The notes beneath the pieces were generated by a model. The model saw nothing but the letters and a program-made list of their open reading frames with translations, did not search any database and was not told the DNA's origin. Below, piece after piece: positions 1 to 5,718 of a DNA stretch of 8,368 nt (the first letter of the stretch is position 1; the number at the start of each line of letters is the position of its first letter). Position numbers and translations under genes: made by a program. Origin of the DNA: Deltaproteobacteria bacterium (GTDB lineage: Bacteria; Desulfobacterota; Desulfarculia; Adiutricales; Adiutricaceae); assembly GCA_031279155.1 (NCBI GenBank), contig JAITJB010000272.1, forward strand, positions 1 through 8,368, written 5' to 3'.

Positions 1-505
1 ATATTTCATTACTGCCCTGGAGGGGGGTAAGGCGTCAGAAAATTTCCTAAAAATGATTGGTAGTTAGCCTGCGATCTATGACCGTAATTTTGAAAGCTAG
101 GCCAAATACAGGCCTATGAAACCGGAGCATAGGATCCGGACATTGCCGCTTTTTTTTAGGCATCCATCGACTATCTTGCGGGAAGGACGGGCATAAGGCG
201 CAAGATTGAGCCTTATGCCCAAATGGGCGCTCAATGACGCCCCCCGGGTTACCTTGATGGAACGGTTCCAGGCGGCTTTTGCCCCAGCGGGCGCCAAAGC
301 CTCACCATTTTTTTGGCTAGGCTTTTGGACCAATAAGCAAGTATCATAGTATCATGGACCCGGCGTGTGTGTGCCGCCTGCCCCCTCAGTCTTTGTAGGG
401 TTCCAAACGGCTGGAAAATTGAGGTTCTAATCTCACTTTTTGTAAAAACCGTATCCGAGCGTGATCGCAATAAGGACAGAATCTTTTCGCCCGCCTGTAT
501 TGGCT
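1..505. other. Non-coding stretch rich in short inverted repeats
   Basis: I find no gene I can support here. The open frames on the minus strand (roughly 97-333 and 249-470) give low-complexity products with no recognisable domain, and their starts lack convincing ribosome binding sites. The visible structure is a run of short inverted repeats: TAGGCC/GGCCTA (98-103/111-116), CCTATG/CATAGG (113-118/128-133), CCGGA/TCCGG (122-126/135-139), GGGCATAAGG/CCTTATGCCC (189-198/211-220), ATTGAGC/GCTCAAT (205-211/229-235) and the near-continuous palindrome TGGAACGGTTCCA (258-270). A T8 run lies at 150-157, but no stem sits directly before it. The stretch is probably decayed intergenic DNA beside the remnants to its right. 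Confidence 0.5.
189..235. repeat. Overlapping inverted repeats forming two alternative hairpins
   Basis: GGGCATAAGG at 189-198 pairs perfectly with CCTTATGCCC at 211-220 (10 bp, 12-nt loop). The right arm overlaps a second possible hairpin: ATTGAGC (205-211) pairs with GCTCAAT (229-235), with an inner GCCC/GGGC stem (217-220/225-228) around AAAT. The two folds exclude each other. No gene that could be controlled by them is visible beside them, so a regulatory role is only a possibility. Confidence 0.45.
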
Positions 506-1197
506 TTATTTGACGCGTTTTGCCCCGATTTCACGCAGCCTTGCTTTTACGGGAGCCTTCCACAGCTCGCTTTTGCTGGTTATATTCTTGTTCAGACTTT
601 TTAGAGCTTTTTGACTGTCTTGTTCCAAAATAGCTTCGATTTGCCCGATCAACTGTTTCTTATCGGGAATGTAAAATGTGTATTTCGATGCGAAGATTTG
701 ATTTTCCAAGCCGCCAGAGGCATATTCGGCCACAATCTCGTCTTTGTCGGCGCAGAGTATAATGCCGATGGGAGGGCTGTCGTCCGGCGCGTTTACTTCG
801 GTCTTGTAATAATTTACCTACACGTTCATTTGCCCGGCGTTTTCCAAGCGGAATTTGCCGATTTTAAGGTCGATCAGATCATAGGCTTTTAAGATTTTGT
901 TATAGAAAACAGCATCGACAAAGTGGTCAATATTGTTGATTGTGACGCGATGCTGTGTTCCGACGATCATATTACCCCGCCCAAGTTCCAGCATAAAGTC
1001 CTTAATGCGTTAAACGATCCCTTTCTCAAGATCGCTCTCTTTGCTTGGCTCATCATCCGGCAAGCCGAGAAATTCGAGTACATAGGGATTTCTGATTATA
1101 TCTTCGGGCTTTTCAATGATTTGTCCCTTTTTCGAAAAGTTCCAACACCCTTTCGTAAAAATTTCTCGCATCTTTATCGGAAACCGCTAATTACGTT

Positions 1198-1221
1198 CGG
1201 ACAATCCTTTATGATTGTCCG
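1198..1221. repeat. Inverted repeat CGGACAATC / GATTGTCCG
   Basis: CGGACAATC at 1198-1206 pairs perfectly with GATTGTCCG at 1213-1221 across a 6-nt loop. It sits inside the nuclease remnant, just before the point where family similarity is lost, and shares its core GACAATC with the inverted repeat at 1291-1329. Confidence 0.6.
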
Positions 1222-1290
1222 CTTCTTTTCTGTCGGCAATCACTTTTCCGATCCACCAATAGGAGCGCAGAAGTTCTTTTTTGCAATAGA

Positions 1291-1329
1291 ACAAGGCAGA
1301 CAATCGTCTGCGGGGATTGTCCGCCTTGT
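1291..1329. repeat. 15-bp imperfect inverted repeat sharing the GACAATC core
   Basis: ACAAGGCAGACAATC (1291-1305) pairs with GATTGTCCGCCTTGT (1315-1329), with 14 of 15 positions complementary and a 9-nt loop. It lies at the upstream edge of the nuclease remnant, between it and the VirB4 remnant. With the repeat at 1198-1221 it makes four copies of GACAATC in two facing pairs about 90 bp apart. It could be a small palindromic element or a stem left by a lost insertion. Confidence 0.6.
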
Positions 1330-1385
1330 GACGGTTCACTTTCTATTCTCCCGGTTTCGTGGTCATCAAAGGTTAGAGAAAGGGG

Positions 1386-1571
1386 GATGATCATGTTGCA
1401 GCTGTTGGCGTTAACGCCCTAGTACACGCCGCCTCGGTCGGAAACCTCCCGGACCCGGAACGGGACATACACCGTAACGCTCTCAGTGGTGAGCGTCATA
1501 AGCGCGTCGATCTTCCTCACGCCGTAGGGGAGCGCGGCTTTCAGGCAGAGGGGCTTAAATGACGCTTCAAA
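1386..1571 (-). pseudogene. Fragment of a VirB4/TraE-type conjugation ATPase
   Basis: The minus-strand frame reads, in adjoining pieces, LKAALPYGVRKIDALMTLTT, ESVTVYVPFRVREVSDRGGV, then Y-stop-GVNANSCNMII. This matches the conserved stretch just upstream of the Walker A motif in VirB4-like ATPases of type IV secretion and conjugation systems: a leucine- and proline-containing block, LTTES, PF or PFR, then YYG-N-S-N-I. The usual YYG is read here as Y-stop-G because of TAG at 1419-1421. Similarity ends abruptly after NMII, before the nucleotide-binding domain. Upstream the frame runs to a stop at 1605-1607 with little similarity beyond about 1571. VirB4 proteins are normally several hundred residues or more, so this is only a relic of about 60 residues. 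It indicates that a conjugative element once lay here. The call rests on recalled motifs, without an alignment. Confidence 0.72.
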
Positions 1572-1605
1572 ATGGGCAAACTTTTTGAGGCGCTTTCGCC
1601 CATGT

Positions 1606-1772
1606 CAATTTTTTTACTTTTTAAATGTAATTAACTTACAAATGACTAGGCAGGACAAAGGCTAAAACTTAATATTCTCCATAGACGAGCAGTCCACGTT
1701 GCGACTCGGTCAAATCTCAAACTGCCGAGCTCAAAAAATAAACGTCCTGTCCCACTAAGGAGGATTTCTAAG
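1606..1772 (+). promoter_or_regulatory. Upstream region of the transporter/malic enzyme operon
   Basis: This 167-bp AT-rich gap must contain the promoter of the carboxylate operon unless transcription enters from outside. It holds a 15-bp imperfect palindrome, TGTAATTAACTTACA (1626-1640; 5-bp arms TGTAA/TTACA), that could be an operator. TAATAT at 1670-1675 could be a -10 box, but I see no good -35 at the right distance. The region ends in a strong Shine-Dalgarno, AAGGAGG at 1757-1763, 9 nt before the ATG at 1773. The operator and promoter are inference. Confidence 0.35.
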
Positions 1773-3116
1773 ATGAACGGTGCTACTCAAACGGTCGATT
1801 CGATCGTCATTAAGTCCGAAGCCAAAGCCTGGACCCTTTTTGGCGTTCCCTGGTTTTATTTTGTCATTTTCAGTGCCGTGGTTGTCGGCGCTACTTTTTT
1901 GAACAAGCTCCCCGGCGGCATGATCGGGGCCTTTCCCCTGATGATCGTCTTGGGGGTGTTTTTTAACCTTATCGGTGAGAAGACTCCCTTTGTCAACACC
2001 TTCTTAGGCGGTGGGGCCATTATCGTCATCTTCGGTTCGGCAGCTTTGGCCACCTTTCATTGGCTCCCCGAAAAGTCCATTGATAATATGACCCTTTTTA
2101 TGAAGGGCGGGGGATTTTTGGATTTCTACATCGCCTCCTTAATTACCGGTTCCATCATGGGCATGAACCGCAGGCTCCTTATTAAAGCGGCTCTGAGGTA
2201 TTTACCGGTTATCTTAGGCGGCGTGGTTCTAGCTATCGGCCTTGGCGGCCTGGTGGGCGTACTGACCGGCTACGGGGCTAAGCAAGCGATATTTTTCATA
2301 ACTATCCCCATCATGGGTGGCGGAATGGGCGCCGGTGCGGTACCATTAGCTAAGATCTTTGGCGAGAGCTTAGGTACTGATCCTGCCAGCATGCTCTCCT
2401 TAATGGTCCCGGCTGTGGCCCTAGGTAACGCCCTAGCCATCGTCTGCGGCGGCCTACTTAATAAATTAGGTCAAGTCCGCCGGAAACTCAGCGGTGACGG
2501 CCAGCTCATGCTCATTGACGACGGCAAAGCCGATGCTGAAATAGAGATGGAGAAGGCCTTTAAGACTAAATGTGATTCCCTCGATCTCACCCAAATGGGC
2601 TCAGGCCTACTTATCGCCACCACCTTCTTTAGCTTAGGCTGCTTACTAAATCTGATCTTCCCGGCCATTCACAGCTACGCTTGGATGATCCTCTCGGTTG
2701 CCGTAATTAAAGCTCTAGGCCTGTTTAATCAGAGGCTTGAAATCTGCTGCCACCAGTGGTTCCAGTTTGTGGTCAAAAACTTAACCGGCGTCCTTTTGGT
2801 GGGTATCGGCGTAGCCTATACTAACCTTAACGAAGTTGCCGCCGCCTTTACGGCTCAGTACTTACTACTGGTCACCGTCACCGTCTTGGGCGCTATCATC
2901 GGCGCGGCCACTATCGGCCGCTTGGTAGGCTTCTTCCCCATCGAGTCGGCTATTACCGGCGGACTTTGCATGGCTAACATGGGCGGCACCGGCGATGTGG
3001 CCGTGCTCTCAGCCGCTAAGCGTATGGAGTTAATGCCTTTTGCCCAGATATCGTCAAGGATCGGCGGGGCCTTCATGCTGATTCTATCTAGCATAATACT
3101 CCAGTTTTTTGCCTAA
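1773..3116 (+). CDS. 2-hydroxycarboxylate transporter family symporter (malate/citrate type)
   Basis: This is an integral inner-membrane protein of the 2-hydroxycarboxylate transporter (2HCT) family, related to CitS, CitP, CimH, MleP and MaeP/MaeN. These take up citrate, malate or related carboxylates with H+ or Na+, or by exchange. At 447 residues it has the usual family length. Hydrophobic segments run from about residue 24 to the C-terminus. Two glycine-rich re-entrant loop motifs are present, GGGMGAG (182-188) and GGTGD (404-408), one in each half as expected for the inverted two-domain fold. SSRIGGA (427-433) near the C-terminus carries the Arg that in CitS/CitP contacts a substrate carboxylate. 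The charged segment around 232-270 fits the cytoplasmic loop between the two halves. The start is fixed by AAGGAGG 9 nt upstream. The malic enzyme 85 bp downstream makes malate the most likely substrate, but the sequence does not decide between malate and citrate or between Na+ and H+ coupling. Confidence 0.93.
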   Translation: MNGATQTVDSIVIKSEAKAWTLFGVPWFYFVIFSAVVVGATFLNKLPGGMIGAFPLMIVLGVFFNLIGEKTPFVNTFLGGGAIIVIFGSAALATFHWLPEKSIDNMTLFMKGGGFLDFYIASLITGSIMGMNRRLLIKAALRYLPVILGGVVLAIGLGGLVGVLTGYGAKQAIFFITIPIMGGGMGAGAVPLAKIFGESLGTDPASMLSLMVPAVALGNALAIVCGGLLNKLGQVRRKLSGDGQLMLIDDGKADAEIEMEKAFKTKCDSLDLTQMGSGLLIATTFFSLGCLLNLIFPAIHSYAWMILSVAVIKALGLFNQRLEICCHQWFQFVVKNLTGVLLVGIGVAYTNLNEVAAAFTAQYLLLVTVTVLGAIIGAATIGRLVGFFPIESAITGGLCMANMGGTGDVAVLSAAKRMELMPFAQISSRIGGAFMLILSSIILQFFA

Positions 3117-3132
3117 AAATTTCGAGTTAATC

Positions 3133-3157
3133 TTGGCCCGGGCGCTGCCCGGGCCAA
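3133..3157 (+). other. GC-rich intercistronic hairpin
   Basis: TTGGCCCGGGC (3133-3143) and GCCCGGGCCAA (3147-3157) form a perfect 11-bp stem with a 3-nt loop, 16 nt after the transporter stop codon. No T tract follows on either strand, so it is not a standard intrinsic terminator. It may protect the 3' end of the transporter message, guide processing, or cause partial termination. A weaker hairpin, CATCCA/TGGATG (3168-3173/3179-3184), follows just before the ribosome binding site AGGAGA (3190-3195) of the malic enzyme gene. Confidence 0.7.
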
Positions 3158-3201
3158 ATAAAAATCCCATCCAATAAATGGATGAATATAGGAGAATATA
3201 A

Positions 3202-4383
3202 ATGGATTACGCAACTCTAGCCGTGGAAAAACACCGCCAGTGGAGGGGTAAATTAGAGACAGTCCCCAAGATGCCCATCAATAGCAAGGAAGATCTTTCT
3301 GTGGCCTATACCCCTGGCGTGGCCCAGCCTTGTTTGGAAATCCAAAAGGACGTTAAGCTCAGCTATGAGCTAACTGGCCGCTGGAACACCGTGGCCGTGG
3401 TGACCGATGGTACCGCTGTCTTAGGCTTAGGCGACATCGGGCCCGAAGCCGCCATGCCGGTCATGGAAGGTAAATGCGTTCTCTTTAAGGCCTTCGGCGG
3501 CGTTGACGCTGTGCCTCTATGCATCCGCTCCAAAGAAGTTAAAGACATCGTAGATACGGTAGCTTTGTTAGCCGGTAGTTTTGGCGGCATTAACTTAGAG
3601 GACATCTCCGCTCCCCGCTGCTTTGAGATCGAGCGTCAGCTCAAAGAGCGCTGCGACATCCCCATCTTCCATGACGATCAGCACGGCACCGCCGTTGTCA
3701 CCTTAGCCGCCCTGATGAACGCCTTAAAGGTCGTCGGAAAAGATCTCTCTAAGGTAAGCGTCGTCACCCTCGGCGCCGGCGCCGCTGGTGTGGCCATCAT
3801 TAAACTACTCATGGCTATGGGGCTCAAGGACGTGGTCATGTGCGACCGTCAGGGAGCTATCTACGAGGGCCGCTCGGGCTTAAACCCGGAAAAAGTTCTC
3901 ATGGCTTCTATCTCCAACAAGGCTAAGAAAAAGGGCTCGCTAGCTGAGGTCTTAAAGGGCGCTGACGTCTTTATCGGCGTCTCTTCTCCTGGCACGGTGA
4001 CCACGGAGATGGTTAAATCCATGGCTCCAAAGGCTATCCTCTTTCCCATGGCTAACCCCACCCCGGAAATCCTCCCGAATTTGGCCTTAGAGGGCGGGGC
4101 GGCTGTTGTCGGCACTGGCCGCAGCGATTTCCCCAACCAGATCAATAACGTCTTAGCTTTCCCGGGCATCTTCCGCGGGGTCTTTGACGTCATGGCTAGC
4201 GACATTAACGATGAGATGAAGATCGCCGCCGCCAAGGCCATCGCCTCATTAGTGACCGATAGCGATCTTAGGTCCGATAACATCATTCCGGCGGCCTTTG
4301 ACCCCCGGGTTAGGACGGCTGTGGCTGGCGCTGTGGCTAAGGCGGCCATTGAGACCGGCGTTGCCCGTAAGCCCATTGCTTAA
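3202..4383 (+). CDS. Malic enzyme (malate to pyruvate + CO2, NAD(P)-dependent)
   Basis: This cytoplasmic enzyme oxidatively decarboxylates malate to pyruvate. At 393 residues it is the short bacterial/archaeal form, without the phosphotransacetylase-like domain of long MaeB enzymes. The malic N-terminal domain contains SVAYTPGVA (33-41) with the catalytic Tyr36, and EGKCVLFK (89-96) with the catalytic Lys91. Divalent-metal ligands are expected at E133-D134 (NLEDI) and in FHDDQHGT (156-163). The Rossmann domain has GAGAAG (191-196), with Asp215 (VVMCDRQG) at the end of the second strand, a residue that usually favours NAD over NADP. MANPTPE (283-289) and NQINNVLAFPGIFRG (312-326) complete the active site. 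The start is supported by AGGAGA at 3190-3195. It follows the 2HCT transporter by 85 bp and is probably co-transcribed with it as a malate uptake and utilisation unit. Cofactor preference is inferred from one residue. Confidence 0.95.
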   Translation: MDYATLAVEKHRQWRGKLETVPKMPINSKEDLSVAYTPGVAQPCLEIQKDVKLSYELTGRWNTVAVVTDGTAVLGLGDIGPEAAMPVMEGKCVLFKAFGGVDAVPLCIRSKEVKDIVDTVALLAGSFGGINLEDISAPRCFEIERQLKERCDIPIFHDDQHGTAVVTLAALMNALKVVGKDLSKVSVVTLGAGAAGVAIIKLLMAMGLKDVVMCDRQGAIYEGRSGLNPEKVLMASISNKAKKKGSLAEVLKGADVFIGVSSPGTVTTEMVKSMAPKAILFPMANPTPEILPNLALEGGAAVVGTGRSDFPNQINNVLAFPGIFRGVFDVMASDINDEMKIAAAKAIASLVTDSDLRSDNIIPAAFDPRVRTAVAGAVAKAAIETGVARKPIA

Positions 4384-4426
4384 TATTGATTTCTAAACAA
4401 TAACCAAGCTTAAGACTAACAATTGG

Positions 4427-4466
4427 AATAAAAAAAACCGCTGGCCATCCTGCGGTTTTTTTTATT
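4427..4466. terminator. Bidirectional intrinsic terminator
   Basis: A perfect 15-bp inverted repeat, AATAAAAAAAACCGC (4427-4441) and GCGGTTTTTTTTATT (4452-4466), surrounds a 10-nt loop. A short GC stem is preceded by A8 and followed by T8, so it reads as an intrinsic terminator on both strands. It lies 43 bp after the malic enzyme stop and 59 bp after the phnM stop, and so can end both convergent operons. Confidence 0.9.
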
Positions 4467-4525
4467 CAGTTTTCTTAAGATGGCGTTCTATGCCAAAAAA
4501 AGTGAGCCTAAGATAAACTTTCTTT

Positions 4526-5677
4526 TTAATATACCCTCTGTCCTGAGACCCAAACCGATCTGACCACCGGGCGCCCGGACATTATGGTAACTCTTACCAC
4601 ATCGGCTCGTAAGCCCGGCTCTAATCTACCGCGATCGGTTAGTTTAGCGAGAGAGGCCGGGTTTTCAGTTACGGTTTTAAAGGCCTCCCAAAAGTCATAA
4701 TCGCAGTCGCGCGAGAGCTTAAAAGCCCCGCTCAGTAAGCTTGAGGGCACGTAGTCACTAGAGAGATAGCTTAAATAACCAGATTTAGCCACCTCCAAGG
4801 TGGTGACGTTTCCTGAGTGTGAGGCGCCCCTAACCAAGTTGGGGGCGCCCATGGCTACGGCTAAGCCGCTCTCATAGGCCGCCTTGGTGGCTTCCATGGT
4901 GGTCGGAAATTCTGAGATAACGGCGCCGTTTTCGAGGGCCCAGGTTATATGCTCAGTTAAGGTGTCGTCGTGGCTAGCTAAGGGGACGCTATGGGCGCCT
5001 GCGAAGTTCGAGACTTTTTTTAAGTGCACGTCGGCGTAGCGGTCGCGGTTAGAGCGGATTTTGTTGGTTAGAATTTCCAGCTCGCTATCAGAACTTTTGT
5101 TTTGGTAATACATCCTGTAGCTTTCCAGGCTCCGCCACTGGCGCTGACCAGGCGTATGATCCATTATTGAGATTAACCCCACTTTAGGATGAAAACAGAC
5201 CGTATCAAAAATCTGGCTCATTTCGGGATCGCTTATCTCGCACCTTAAGTGGATTCGGTGATCGGCCCTGAGATATTGTTCCGTCTCCTTTAAGGCCGTA
5301 AGAGAGAGATCTAAGAGAACGTGTCGGCCCTTATCGACCGATTCGCCCACGCAGATGGAATCGTAAACCGTGGTAATGCCAGATCCAATAAGCTGAGCGT
5401 CGTGGGCTAAAATGGCCGCTCCCGGCTCTGGCCAGTAGATGCCCGGCCTGGGCAGAAGGTGCTTTTCCATATTGTCGGTATGGAGCTCAACTAAGCCTGG
5501 GATCAAAAAATCCTCTTCTAAGTCCAGGCTGCCAGGCGGGACCGAACCATTTCCGATGTTTTTAATGAGCCCATCTTCCATGACCAGGTGACCCTTTTTA
5601 AGGCCGTCTGGCGTCAGAACCATAGCCCGGGCTAAGATTGTCTCAGGCCCGAGAGAGTTTTGGGCCTTATTTTTCAT
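4526..5677 (-). CDS. phnM: PhnM, alpha-D-ribose 1-methylphosphonate 5-triphosphate diphosphatase
   Basis: PhnM hydrolyses ribose 1-alkylphosphonate 5-triphosphate to the 5-phosphate and pyrophosphate, making the substrate that PhnJ cleaves in the C-P lyase pathway. It is a metal-dependent amidohydrolase-superfamily enzyme. Its 383 residues fit the family, E. coli PhnM being of similar length. Recognisable blocks are LIPGLVELHTDNMEKH (58-73) with the metal-binding HTD, SHDA-like AHDAQLIGSGITTVYD (91-106), HLRCE (143-147), MDHTPGQRQW (172-181), ASHDD (234-238), EFPTTMEA (256-263), MGAPNLVRGASHSGNV (276-291) and SSDYVPSSLL (306-315). The usual C-terminal GLRADVV/VWVSGQRV strand returns at the end. 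The ATG has a good Shine-Dalgarno, GGAG, on the minus strand (about 5685-5689). It follows phnL after 41 nt, a larger gap than elsewhere in the operon, and is the last phn gene before the convergent terminator. Confidence 0.96.
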   Translation of the reverse strand: MKNKAQNSLGPETILARAMVLTPDGLKKGHLVMEDGLIKNIGNGSVPPGSLDLEEDFLIPGLVELHTDNMEKHLLPRPGIYWPEPGAAILAHDAQLIGSGITTVYDSICVGESVDKGRHVLLDLSLTALKETEQYLRADHRIHLRCEISDPEMSQIFDTVCFHPKVGLISIMDHTPGQRQWRSLESYRMYYQNKSSDSELEILTNKIRSNRDRYADVHLKKVSNFAGAHSVPLASHDDTLTEHITWALENGAVISEFPTTMEATKAAYESGLAVAMGAPNLVRGASHSGNVTTLEVAKSGYLSYLSSDYVPSSLLSGAFKLSRDCDYDFWEAFKTVTENPASLAKLTDRGRLEPGLRADVVRVTIMSGRPVVRSVWVSGQRVY

Positions 5678-5718
5678 AGATTTTTCTCCAAAATCCCCAA
5701 AAACCTTGGGTTTTTTTA

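Larger units (their letters stand above)
506..1330 (-). pseudogene. Decayed DUF1016/YhcG-family PDDEXK nuclease
   Basis: One minus-strand frame reads continuously as a DUF1016 (YhcG-type) protein but carries three in-frame stops: TAG at 1187-1189, TAA at 1010-1012 and TAG at 818-820. In order, the frame gives an N-terminal YWWIGKVIADRKE segment (about 1222-1261); EKPEDIIRNPYVLEFLGLPDDEP, in two adjoining blocks (about 1046-1114); FMLELGRG (about 980-998); VDAVFYN followed by DLIDLKIG (857-919), which supplies the Asp and Asp-x-Lys of the PDDEXK nuclease fold; GQMN-stop-VNYY (806-835); and GLENQIFASKY towards the C-terminus (about 682-715). The natural C-terminus ends at TAA 506-508. The spacing between the N-terminal segment and the nuclease domain is much shorter than usual for the family, so an internal deletion is likely. 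The intact 75-residue GTG-initiated frame at 506-733 is only the surviving tail. Family members are found in defence islands and near restriction systems; the role is poorly defined. Confidence 0.82.

Noticed and set aside
122..157. Intrinsic terminator made of CCGGA/TCCGG and the T8 run.
   Set aside because: The stem is only 5 bp and ends about 10 nt before the T run, too far for a normal intrinsic terminator.
97..470. Two overlapping minus-strand open frames (97-333 and 249-470).
   Set aside because: Their products show no domain, are rich in Arg, Pro and Ala, and overlap in different frames within a repeat-rich gap; no convincing start sites.
611..1390. Plus-strand open frames of 93 and 155 codons.
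   Set aside because: They are antisense to the DUF1016 nuclease remnant, whose conserved blocks explain the sequence in the minus-strand frame.
1209..1394. A 61-codon minus-strand open frame as a small gene.
   Set aside because: It begins inside the VirB4 remnant at an internal Met and runs out of frame through the nuclease remnant; it is a junction artefact.
3861..4376. A 171-codon minus-strand open frame opposite the malic enzyme gene.
   Set aside because: It is the antisense shadow of a strongly conserved malic enzyme; its composition is what the reverse complement of that gene gives.
5694..5718. Terminator between phnL and phnM.
   Set aside because: A small AT-rich hairpin with a T run is seen on the plus strand, opposite to transcription of the phn genes; the stem is weak and phnM has a good ribosome site, so the operon probably continues.
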